Below are positions 37,067 through 47,728 of a DNA stretch of 64,000 nucleotides, piece after piece. Location: contig NC_030851.1 in NCBI RefSeq assembly GCF_000208745.1, positions 177,443 through 241,442 on the forward strand, given 5' to 3'. Position 1 is the stretch's first letter, and each line of letters opens with the position of its first letter. A program made the translations under genes and the position numbers. This DNA comes from Theobroma cacao (taxonomy: Eukaryota; Streptophyta; Magnoliopsida; Malvales; Malvaceae). The notes under the pieces are model-generated. The model was not told where the DNA came from and made no database searches. It saw nothing but the letters and a program-made list of their open reading frames with translations.

Positions 37067-38543
37067 GGCACCCAAGTGTAAAAAGGACCTCCTTTGCACT
37101 AAAAATCCATTTGGTGTTGCCATAAAAATCAATTTGCAAGAAAATGAGAAATTCTCAAGATTCATCATGCCAAATTTAACATGCATTACAACCATAAACC
37201 ATATTCATGAGCTTTCTATAACACACACAATTACATATACATACATCGTCATCATGTGTGCACTCCCTACTTGCACACTTCAACATCACCACCCAACATC
37301 ATTCATCAATACACAACATATATTCATAAGATATATACACACCTACCAACATAATATAAAGCATACGGATTCATCCTTATACACATCTCACATTTCATAA
37401 TATCAAAAACATTTAATCAAGGCTTGTTCTCCGGTACACATTTGCAAAGAAAAGTTGGATAAAATCATTCAAAAATCTTGTGCAAACACATTTGCATTCC
37501 CAAAATAAGTTTGAAATGCAAGTCCACTCACTAGTATTTCGTTCAACTTTTAGTCGATTATAACTTCCCTAATGGTCCAAATGGGACGGTGGGGCTTCGT
37601 TGGAACCTAACATTACATTAACATCACAATTAACTCAATTCTCATAATTACAAGTTCTAAAAACTATCATTTCCTAGTTTCCAAGTGCCATTAAATGGCT
37701 ATCCATTTTCACTATCCTAATCGCTCCAAAGTGAATTTCCAACCTCAACTACCAAAACACCCACAAGTCTAAACACTAATCATTTTCAACACTAAAAATC
37801 AATTCTAGTTCACTACTCACATTGGTAGCTTTGTGCTTGAAATTCTTTCAAAAAACTTTCAAGCTTTTAATAAAGCTTCCTCTTTCTCACTCTAAAACAC
37901 CTAACTAGTGAGAGAGAGTATGGAAATAAGATTTTTCAAGGGTTTTAAAGAGAGAGAGAGAGTGGAAGAGCACAAGGATTTATGAAAAGGTGCACCAAAA
38001 GCATGAAAAGTGGAGCTATTTTGAGGGAAGTTCTAGAGGTTCATGTCAAGCTTCCATGGAGGTTGGAAGCAACGTGAAAAAGAAGAAGGAAGAAGAAAAA
38101 GAAGCTGTTGGAAAATGGGAGAAGAAGCTGTTGGAAGAAAGAAATATTTATAGCCAAAGCTTATCCAATCCACTTAAATTACCAAAATGCCCTCACAAGT
38201 CAACTTGTTCTCTTCCAATCCTTTATGCAATCTTTTACTCCTTTGACACTGGGACAAGGTCCATAATGGTTTAGAAATGCTCGGGTTCATGAAAACTTAA
38301 AAATTTTGACTCGATGTGAAAAATGACCATTTTACCCTTATCGTGAAAATCATCATCATTTTTATTTCCTTCATCATTTTACCCTTATTTAACCATCCAT
38401 TTATGCCTTAGGCCTACTTAGGCCATAATATTGTTTAAAATCTTACTTTTAGGGGCTTATTAAGGAAATGACGAAATTACCCCTGATCAGGGATATCGCA
38501 TCTTCTTCTATCTATGAGTCTATAAAGGTCAAAGTCTCACAAT

Positions 38544-40512
38544 GTGATTTTTCATGAACAAACATTTCCATTTCGAATTAAAGAGCATGATCAGTAGCCA
38601 TTTACATTTCATCAAACACTTGTTGTGCATGACATATATTTTGATCATTTTGACCATAACCCTGTAGTAATTCCATTTCAAAACTATGAACAAGTTGAAT
38701 TTCACCTGTCTGAACCTATATCACCCCAATTAAACCATACCAATTCAGATATCAATAATACCTTACCTGGTCCATCACCTTCAAGCAGTCTGCCTATTGC
38801 AAATAGCACAAATAAACCTGAACCAACTACTAATGAAAACACCTTTGTGCTTGCAAGAAAAAGTACAAGAATCAGAGATGCTCCAAAATATCTAGAAGCA
38901 TACTATACAAAATTGCCACCAGTAATCAACCATGTTAACTCCCATCCAATTGCCAAATTCCTATCACCTCAAAAACTTGCTCCTTCATACAAGTCCTTTA
39001 CCACCTCACTATCACATATACAGGAACCTGTTTCTTACCATCAGGCTGTGAATGATTCCCACTTGAGAGAAGCCATGGCTCTTGAATTGCAAGCTTTAGA
39101 GGATAATGACATATAGACTGTTGTACCTCCACCTTCAAATTGTCATACCATTGGTTGCAAGTTGGTATATAAGGTGAAACTGAATGCAAATGGTGAAGTG
39201 GAAAGATTCAAAGCATGCCTGGTTGCAAAAGGCTATAATTAGGTAGCAGGATTTGATTACCAGGAAACTTTTAGTTCTGTAGCAAAACAGACAACAATGA
39301 GAATTTTCTTTGCACTTGCAGCAACACGTAATTGGCATTTGCCTCAGCTGGATATAAATAATGCATTTCTAAATGGAGATTTAGAAGAAGAAGTATATAT
39401 GGATTTACCTAAGGGGTTTTCTGTCAAGAGGGAGTACATTGCAAATTCAAGACTAGTTTGCAAATTACATAAATCTCTGTATGGTTTGAAGCAGGCATCA
39501 AGGCAATGGAATGCAAAGTTTTCTACAGCCATTCTGAGATATGGCTTTCAGCAGTCAGCCTCATATCATTCATTGTTCACTATGAAAACAGATGATGGAA
39601 ATTTTACAGCATTACTTGTTTATGTAGATGACATTCTTATTGGCAGCACATCTGTTCAGGAATCAAACAAAGTCAAGGATTTTCTGAACTCTCTTTTTAA
39701 ACTTAAAGACTTGGGGACAATAAAATACTTTTTGGGGCTAGAAATTGCTAAGTCACTTGAAGGGATATCAATATGCCAAAGGAAGTATACTCTTGATCTT
39801 TTGGAAGAGAATGGGCTTCTTGGAGCTAAACCAGTAAGTACACCAATGATTATAACCGTAAACTCTCCAAAGTTAAGGATGGGGAAGTATTATCAGACCC
39901 TACACGCTACAGGCAATTGATTGGAAAGCTGATATACTTGACTTTCAGCAGACTAGATATCTGTTATGATGTGTAGGTTCTATCTCAATTTATGGACAAA
40001 TCGGGAAAAGAACATCTAGTTGCAGCTCATAGGATTTTAAAGTATTTGAAAGCATCACCGGGGCAGGGAATACTATTAAAGTCAAAATCTACTCTAAAAA
40101 TATCAGGATGTGCTGATAGTGATTGGGCAAGATGCTCAGACACCAGAAGGTCAGTCACTGGATTTTGCATCTTCATTGGGACTCACTTGTAAGCTGGAAA
40201 TCAAAGAAACAGTCAGTAGTTGCAAGGAGTTCAGCTGAAGCAGGGTACAGATCAATGGCTTCAACTTGCTGTGAAATGATCTGGATCAAAAATATCTTAG
40301 AAGATTTCGGAATCCAACAAGATGAAGCAATGGATCTTTATTCTGATAGTCAGTTTGCTATACACATAAGCAAGAATCCAGTGTTTCATGAGAGGACAAA
40401 ACACATAGAAATATATTGTCATTTTATTAGAGAAAAAGTCCTCACTGGGTTGATCAAACCAAAGCACATTTCAAGCAACACACAAATTGCAGATATTTTA
40501 ACTAAAGCATTA
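38544..40512 (+). pseudogene. Copia reverse transcriptase and RNase H remnant
   Basis: Resumes the pol frame after the nested insertion. The RT block has QLDINNAFLNGDLEEEVYM, LHKSLYGLKQASRQW and the catalytic YVDD (LLVYVDDILIG, about 39617-39650). RNase H has ADSDWARC, RRSVTGFCIF, SAEAGYRSM, LYSDSQFAIHISKNPVFHERTKHI and ADILTKAL. TAG codons interrupt it at 39114-39116 (Trp position), 39240-39242 (Gln) and 39974-39976 (Gln), and a frameshift lies near 40180. The coding runs directly into the 3' LTR at 40513. Not functional. Confidence 0.9.
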
Positions 40513-40774
40513 TGGGGTAAGAAGAAAAGAAAGAAGCTTATACGTGCCTTTTCAGTAAAGAGTTAAAAGTTCAGAACTTCACCGTTTGATGTACAGTTTA
40601 TTTTCAAAATTTAGTTAGTGTAATGATTAGTTAGTTAAGCCTTTTTAGCCGATTCTTCTTTCAGCTTAAGGTTGAACCTCTGTATATAAACTTTGTAGAG
40701 TTCTTTTCCCTATTAGGTAATGAGAATATACCATTCTCTCGTAATTCTACGCCGCTCTCTCATCTTTTCTGACA
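40513..40774 (+). repeat. 3' LTR of the Copia element
   Basis: 262 bp, TGGGGTAAG to TTCTGACA. Aligns end to end without indels to the 5' LTR, with about 21 mismatches (17 transitions, 4 transversions by hand count). Confidence 0.9.
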
Positions 40775-43040
40775 TATATAACTAGAGGGAAGGCAAGTGG
40801 AAGAAGATCGGTGTTTTTCGTTGATTAATAAGCCAAGCAAGACCCGCAGGCTGCAGACAGCAGGACAGCTTGCTGTTGAGGAGAGAGGGCCAGAGTTTAT
40901 GCGGTTGCCGTCAAGGGCAAAGAGGGACCAACACCCTCCCAAGCTGGGATCAAAAAACCTAAATCAAGCTTTATATGTAAAAAGGGAATATAGACGGTTT
41001 TTTAAGGAAATTTATTCCTAGTGATGAATATTCTGCCATCCCCACATATATCCACTAGCAATCAGCAGCCAGCAAACCTACAAGGAGATGTGGTACCGAC
41101 CCTGGTAATTTTAGCCGGCCCGTTGTTGTTTCAATATCTCTTTTCCTTTTTCAAATTCAAGAGATGGGGAGGCAGAGAGTGAGAGAGATTCCATTGTAAA
41201 TAGTTACGTTTCAGTCCTCAGTTCATGTCCTAACTATAACACCTTAACACCCTTGACCTAAAACAGAGACGGCAAGACAATTCTACACTGAAAAAACAGA
41301 CTTCCAACCGAAGTTCATTTTTCTTCTTAACTGGTTATATTAATATATGTTTCGACAGAATTCCCTTACCTGCCGTCTGCCACACTGTGAGTATACATGT
41401 AGGACTTGACTTCCCTCTTCTTTCAAACTTCCAAACATGTTTTAACTTGATTACTAATAATTAGTAAACTTTACATTATAGAATCATGGTATTTAAACAT
41501 CATGTGGTTTACATGCTATCCTGTCAGAAATTTGGGAAAAGGTTTAGTTTGGATCACCCGGTGAGTGAGCTAATCTTTATCAAGAGAAGCATTAAGCTAT
41601 ATAACGGCACATTGTTTTCTTCATATATATATATAATTCTCTGTCAAAACCAAGCCTTGAAATATCTTATATTTCTCTGATAATGTTGGCGTCCGAGGTG
41701 TTGAAATCTCTTATTTCTTTGAGACTGCATCTGCATATGCATCAAGTAATAGTAAAGCAAAAACTGGATGTGAAGGCTGAAAGACATTGCCTTTTTTTTT
41801 TTCTCGCACGATCTTTATTCAATCGTGAATGGCTGATTACTTTTTTTAATGGTCTTTGCTGGACATTATTGTTCCTTGGTGGTGCTGTTACCTCACTAGA
41901 CAGTACTCGTCGCTCACTCACCAACGACATCAACTGATCTGGTTGGTGGCTGCAGCGAATGAAGCCACAAAATATATAGACCCAAGCCTTGTTGAAGGCT
42001 TGCAAGTCTGTCTCTCTGTGTCTTGTTTGATCTGTGAATGCTGAAACCATCAACTGACTTAGCCATTGGTTTTGATTCGTTCAAGTACTGTGGCCATAAC
42101 TTGCAAGTATTTGTGGAGCACTCTCCAATCACCTGCATGCAAAGCCAAATACCGAGTTCACTTCTCCTGCAAAGTCCTTGTCATTGAACATGCATGACCA
42201 ATTTGAAACTCTTGTAAAGATTTGGATTCGTTTTATCCTTCCATACTGGTGATATATCTATTTGGAACCTTGAAAGAGACTGTATATTACAAGAGTACTA
42301 GCTAGTTTTAATCCATGAACAATAAAGTTAACAGGTTCTGCAAGCACAATGGATCCACTACTACGTCCAGAAATCTCAAGCAAAGTTGAGATATAGATAG
42401 AATGAAGACGACAATGATGGAAAAACCGGCTTAATTGATTGGTTAAGGGTCTCACATCCTCCAACAATCCAGTGAACTGTAATAGATTTCTTTCAAGGGC
42501 TTGTATCTATTGAAAAGGTCAAAAGAAGTTGGGCTTAAAACATGAGAGAGGGTCCAGCATAGGTTGGGCTATGGACATGTTTGGTTTAGATAGACATCAG
42601 TGGGCTCAGACAGTCTCTGTTACTTTCCTTTCCTAGTAGAATTCAATATAATTTAATTTTGGTTAAAAGTTGAATTGAGGGATGATCTGCATTTGCCATT
42701 TCTACATCAAAAATTAAATCAATGGTACAACATTAACTCCATGACGGCTGACAAAGCTAAAGTAACTGCCTGTACAAGTCCCAATAGCTACTGCTACAGA
42801 CGGTTTTTGTTTGTGGAATTTTTATATTAAATAAATGAAGAAAGTAAAAATCAGCGGAAGTCTTTTTAAGTCCCAACTACCCACCAAACCGGTCTCTGCA
42901 AAGAGGTCCACCGTTATTACCTAGAACCAGAAGAAGTGCAAAATGCACAAGACCCAGAAGCCTAGCATTTACTGATTTGCCTTTAAATTTCTACTTCTCA
43001 GTCTGCATTAAACATTCCCATCTACTCCTTACTTATTTCA
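40775..43040. other. Intergenic between the Copia element and the lectin kinase
   Basis: Non-coding A/T-rich sequence. It may contain former ZIP 2 upstream DNA displaced by the insertion (inference). The minus-strand frame at 41742-42053 and smaller ones match no family I know. Confidence 0.45.
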
Positions 43041-43649
43041 ACAATCTCTCTCTCTTTCTCGCCTCTCTTCCACTACAACTTCTTCTCTCTGCCAAATTCT
43101 AGCTCTCTGTTCGGTTGCTGGGAAACCCTATGAAAATGAATAGAGGATTGGGTTTTCTGAATATCGATTGTTTCTATGTTATCATTTACTAAATTCAGAA
43201 AATCCCAAATTTTGTTTCCTTGTTTTAGTGTCTCTGCTTTTCTGTGCATCCAGACGGAGGATTAGGGTTTCTTGGAGACGAATTCTGATGATCAGCTTCT
43301 TGCTATACGGTTTTGGAGGTTATTATATGTTTTTGTTTCTTTTTGTAGGTTGAACTGGTTTTATTCTCTGCCCTTTTTGCTTAGCCTTTTCTATGTATCT
43401 TCATTTCTTTGGCACCGTTGCTACTCTTGAAAAACCAAAAATTTTAGTTATTTAAAAAAAAAAAAAAAGAAGTGCTTTTCGATGAACCTATGTATGTTTA
43501 ATATGCTTAATGTTCATTGGTCTCCAAGCAATCAAACTGTGTTTGATTTTATTTGTGCCCAACTTGGTAATATTTAATTGGTAAGGAATCGCTTTGATAG
43601 TTAATTTTGATTTTTTTTTCCTGTTTCAAGGGTTAAAGAGAGAGTTTTG
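43041..43649 (+). promoter_or_regulatory. Likely 5' UTR with intron, lectin receptor-like kinase
   Basis: Pyrimidine-rich (CTCTCT) sequence at 43047-43095 is typical of a plant 5' UTR. A polypyrimidine tract and CAG/AAG at about 43612-43630, just before the start codon, look like the acceptor of a 5' UTR intron. The transcription start is not resolved. Confidence 0.4.
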
Positions 43650-46600
43650 ATGGAAGTGAAGCTGCTCCCTCTGCAATTTGTCCTCTTAGTTACTTCTTTG
43701 GTTCTCCTACTTGTGGCTTCTGACACAGTAAGATTGCGCAACCTAGCTTTCGAAAAAGAAAAAATGAAGGCAAATTAGAAAAATATATGCAACTTGTAAA
43801 TTTATAACTTGTATTCTGAATGTTCGGTTTTGGTTATCATTTTGGTGTCTCAGATTTCTAATGGATCGACTGCAAAATCTAATAATACTTCCAAGAATGA
43901 AGGTAATAAAGGTGCAAGATTTGCATGTTATCTTTTTAACTTGTTTACTGTTTTAGCTTTTAAAGGAACTAAATTTGGAGATAACTGGCAATGCTTTCTG
44001 TTCTTTTGCACCCAAACGCACACATGCACCACAAGTCGAAGAAAGAGATAATTGGATAAGATTAGTGGCATTTAAGTTTAGTTCACAAATACTCCAAAAT
44101 GGCTTTTTAAAGTTGTTTATTCCCATGCATAAGATTGTAAATTTACTTATTGAAATGATTTTCATTTACATGGAAAAAAGTTTAAGAGTTTCAAACGAAG
44201 TGACACGTTGGCATCCACTTGACTAACTGCTGTGCAAATATAAATGCAAGTATCAAGCTGATAATGGAAATATTAATGGAAAAAAGGTGTTACATTGCAA
44301 ATTAGGAGGGAGACTTCTATTCGGGGGATGTGTTTATATTTTACCTGTTTCCTCAAAGTAAATTAATGCTGAAACTTCTAATACCTGGCTATGTTATTAT
44401 AGTTATAACCTTAGAGTACATAATATTCTTAACAGAAATTTGGGCTTTGTCCAAAATCTGGAGAACTGATAACAAATCACCTTGTCATTCCTTACGTTCC
44501 TAGGAGAAGTTATTCTTCTAACAAAAAGTAAGGAGACATCTCTAGATACCGTGTATAACGCTGAATGCCGTAAAATGGATAATGTATCACCTTGCATCCC
44601 AATACATACACCTTTTGAGGCTGGATGAATACGTATTGGCTTTATTGTAGACTGATTATATCATATATTGTCATATTGCATACTTCCTGATAGTATAACT
44701 GTGATTTCTTAAGAAAGATATGTTGATGATTTGATATTTAGGCTGAATGATTTTGTTCATTGTTGTGGTAAATAGTGACATGTTTTGAAATTGAGCTGTT
44801 TCATTTTGTTGGATCATGGATGACAGCAGCATGCCCTTCTGGTTGGGTTATTGGTCCAAATAAGACTAAGTGCTTTGGGTACAATGACAGCTTCCAGTCA
44901 TGGGATGAATCAGAGAGCCATTGTAAACAATATCATGGACACTTAGCAGCCCTTACATCATTTGAAGAACTAAGATTTGCTCAAGTACTGTGTGGTCAAA
45001 TTGTCAATGGTTGCTGGGTTGGAGGAAGAGTTAGCAATTTTAATGTCAGTTTTGGTTGGAAGTGGTCGGATAATACTTCGCTCTGGAATGAATCAATTCT
45101 TGGATTACCCACTATCAATGCTTCAGTTGATTTGTGTACATTGGTGAAGAATGAATCAGCAACTCTAGGGAGCGAGAGATGCAATGCATCTCATGCTTTT
45201 CTGTGCATGGTTGATATTGGTAAGATATATGATTAATTAAAATTTTTAGGAGTAGTTATAGCATCTCGTGCCCCTATTAGATGATATATTTTACCTTTTT
45301 CTTTCTTTAATATCTTTGCCATTTTAGTTGAGATTATATTTTTCTACTTGTAGAGGACAAATGTTACTACATGCATTGCCATAAGGAGTATCTCATTATT
45401 CTAGCAGTTGTTAGTGGGTTGGTTCTGTGCACAACATTTGCTGTTGTTGTTTGGCTCCTGGCATATAAGCGGAGTAAGAGGCGTAGAAGATCTAGGAAAC
45501 TATCTAATCCTGCTGCTTCTGCATTGGTTCCCCCCTCATGGAAAATCTTTACATGTGACGAATTGAGGTCAATTACAAAAAATTTCAGTGAAGGAAATCG
45601 TCTTCTTGGGGATGCAAAAACAGGTGGCACATACAGTGGACTTCTACCTGATGGATCAAAGGTGGCAGTTAAGAGGTTGAAGAGATCTAATTTTCAGAGG
45701 AAAAAGGAGTTCTATTCTGAGATTGGAAGGGTTGCTAAGCTTCATCATCCGAATTTAGTGGCTGTGAAAGGATGCTGTTATGATCATGGTGACCGCTACA
45801 TTGTATACGAGTTTATAGCAAATGGACCCTTGGATAGATGGCTATACCACATACCGAGGGGTGGTAGGAGCTTGGATTGGGCCATGAGGATCAAAATTGC
45901 TACAACTCTTGCCCAAGGAATTGCGTGAGTACAAACACTAGAGCCTCTTTCTTCTTTAAATGAAACTGTAATTGTTACTTTTGGTATCACTGTTGCTGCT
46001 GCCACTTACGGACATTTTTTTAGACTTGCTCTATTTTTCTAAATTCTAAAAAGATTTTCTTACTTATTAATTATTCTTCCTTTTTCATTATTTTCTTAAT
46101 TAAAGGTGTGTTATTTATGTACTGATAAATCCTTTTCAATTCTTTATATCATCTCTCTTGTCTGTTTAAGTTCATGAAGGCATGCTTGTTAGAATGTCTC
46201 CTAGTTATGGGCTGAAAGAATTCAGTTCATTCTTATTAGTTTTGCCACCTCAGCACTACAGAACACTCTTGAATAGAAAACTTTCACTGCGATCATAATT
46301 ACATATTAATTTTCAATTTTTGCTGATTTTTTAGCTCATTTATATAACTTTGAATTAGTTTATGTACTTCATACTTTTTGGAAGGCTTTTACTCTTTTTT
46401 CCTGGTCAGATGTGTTTCACAAGTTTATATCTTAATACAGGTTCCTGCATGACAAGGTTAAGCCACATGTTGTGCACCGGGATATACGTGCAAGCAACGT
46501 ACTACTTGATGAAGAGTTTGGAGCCCATCTGATGGGGGTTGGTCTTTCAAAGATTGTTCCATGGGAGGTAATGCATGAGAGGACTGTGATGGCTGGTGGA

Positions 46601-46966
46601 ACCTATGGATATCTTGCACCCGAGTTTGTATATAGGAATGAGCTCACAACAAAGAGTGATGTCTATAGCTTTGGAGTGCTGCTGCTGGAGATAGTAAGTG
46701 GGCGTAGGCCTGCTCAGCAAGTTGATTCAGTGGGTTGGCAGAGTATATTTGAATGGGCAACGCCTCTGGTGCAGGCACATCGCTACCCGGAGCTCTTGGA
46801 TCCTCTCATATCTTCATCAACATCTGATGTTCCAGAAGCTGGTGATATTCAGAAGGTGGTTGACCTTGTGTATGCTTGCACGCAAAATGTCCCTTCTATG
46901 CGGCCTAGAATGTCTCATGTTGTTCATCAATTGCAACAGTTTGCCCAGCCACCTGTCACAAAGTAA
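43650..46966 (+). CDS. C-type lectin receptor-like kinase, predicted pseudokinase (At1g52310-type)
   Basis: Single-pass membrane protein, the only C-type-lectin receptor-like kinase class known in plants and usually single copy. Five exons: 43650-43727, 43854-43902, 44827-45219, 45354-45924 and 46441-46966 (538 residues; Arabidopsis about 552). Signal peptide at 1-23. The C-type lectin domain is at about 45-172 (ACPSGW, CFGYNDSFQSWDESESHC, CWVGGRV, CNASHAFLC), with several N-glycosylation sites. Membrane segment at 186-211, then a basic stop-transfer KRSKRRRRSRK. Kinase domain at about 250-530: VAVK lysine K280, HRD at 376-378 and N383 are present, but the DFG position reads GVG (396-398) and the Gly-rich loop is degenerate (GDAKTGG). 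Activation-loop and lobe motifs GTYGYLAPE, SDVYSFGVLLLEI and MRPRMSHVVHQL are intact. The Arabidopsis protein, as I recall, has the same GVG. Ligand and partners unknown. Confidence 0.94.
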
Positions 46967-47728
46967 TTTAAAGTTTATCTCGAGCTCTGGGGCTTTTTAA
47001 CGCTAAGTGCGGAATGTGATTTGAGCAATTTCTCTGACCAATTAAGTTGCCAGAGCTTTAATTTTGCAGAACAATAGTTTAGACCTATCATAGTGCTAGT
47101 AAAATCAAAGGAAACTTGATTCCAAGGGAGTCATAGAGGATCTGTACTTTATGCACTTGAAAATGGTGAAAGAAGAATAGTTCATCGAGTTGGATGAGAT
47201 TGTTTGCTAGAATGTACTTAAACCGTGGAGGATTAGAGAACCGATTTTTCTAAAATCCGGTGGCCATTATCCAGGTCATGCAACGTAGCTGGACCACTAA
47301 TTGTTGGCTTGGCAAGTTGTCTGCACTGCAGTCTGCAGTCAGTGTATACTGCCTAAAGCCATCCTGTTGCTTTTGGCTTCACATGGTGCTTAGCTTTTCA
47401 GCTAGCCTTCATCATGGCTGCAAGCCTGACATCCGAAGTAGTGATGGCAAGAGCCAAGAGGTAACCTGACCCTGAACCTGTCCCATCCTTCCCATGTCTT
47501 TAACCTGAGCCAAGGGTATAGGTGATGACATTTTTCTCCATTCACCTTTTCTTTAGTAATTGGAAACAATAAAAAACCTGGGTGAAGGGCTGTAAGGATG
47601 GATGAGGAATACGCACAAAGTTCGCTAAAGAAACAGTGCAGAGAGTGTACAATTCAATGGTTGCCATTGCGGTGGATTTATTGAAGGGAATCGATTTACT
47701 GTACATAGATTTTGTTGAACGTTATAAT
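46967..47728. other. Intergenic between convergent lectin kinase and AAH
   Basis: Convergent 3' flanks of about 760 bp. The open frame at 47260-47469 (+) has no recognisable domain. No RNA gene seen. Confidence 0.5.

Larger units (their letters stand above)
36001..38541. mobile_element. Nested insertion, probable solo Gypsy-type LTR
   Basis: The Copia reading stops after KVLISR at 36000 and resumes in the expected place at about 38544 with VIFHE, so about 2.54 kb was inserted. The insert begins (G)TC-TGCCACGACCCAATT and ends GGTCAAAGTCTCACA, i.e. TG...CA ends; TG(T/C)CACGACCC starts are familiar from plant Gypsy LTRs (recall, not searched). It contains no coding domains. A pair of 86-bp internal repeats is present (36707-36792 and 36981-37066). 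The target-site duplication is not clear (GAGTC left, ATGTG right), and orientation is not certain. Confidence 0.75.
33042..40774 (+). mobile_element. Ty1/Copia LTR retrotransposon, decayed, with a nested insertion
   Basis: Two 262-bp direct LTRs (33042-33303 and 40513-40774) flank remnants of gag-pol on the plus strand. A primer-binding site complementary to initiator tRNA-Met (TGGTATCAGAAC, 33304-33315) follows the 5' LTR. Domain order is gag, zinc knuckle, protease, integrase, reverse transcriptase, RNase H, which is the Copia order. The reading frame is broken by several stops and frameshifts and by a roughly 2.5 kb insertion at 36001-38541. By hand the LTRs differ at about 21 of 262 positions (about 8%), so the insertion is old. 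No exact 5-bp target-site duplication was found (AATAA left, TATAT right). Confidence 0.92.

Noticed and set aside
37990..38274. Possible small gene (Lys/Glu-rich ORF) in the nested insertion
   Set aside because: Lies inside the repeat; charged low-complexity sequence without a domain.
33037..40780. Target-site duplication for the Copia element
   Set aside because: The 5-bp flanks AATAA and TATAT do not match, so none is claimed.
41742..42053. 103-residue minus-strand ORF, the longest in this intergenic stretch
   Set aside because: Overlaps open frames on the other strand, has a low-complexity basic segment and no known motif.
46441..46966. Lectin kinase as a pseudogene because of the missing DFG
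   Set aside because: All exons are open and in phase, conserved motifs are intact, and the same change appears to exist in the Arabidopsis orthologue.
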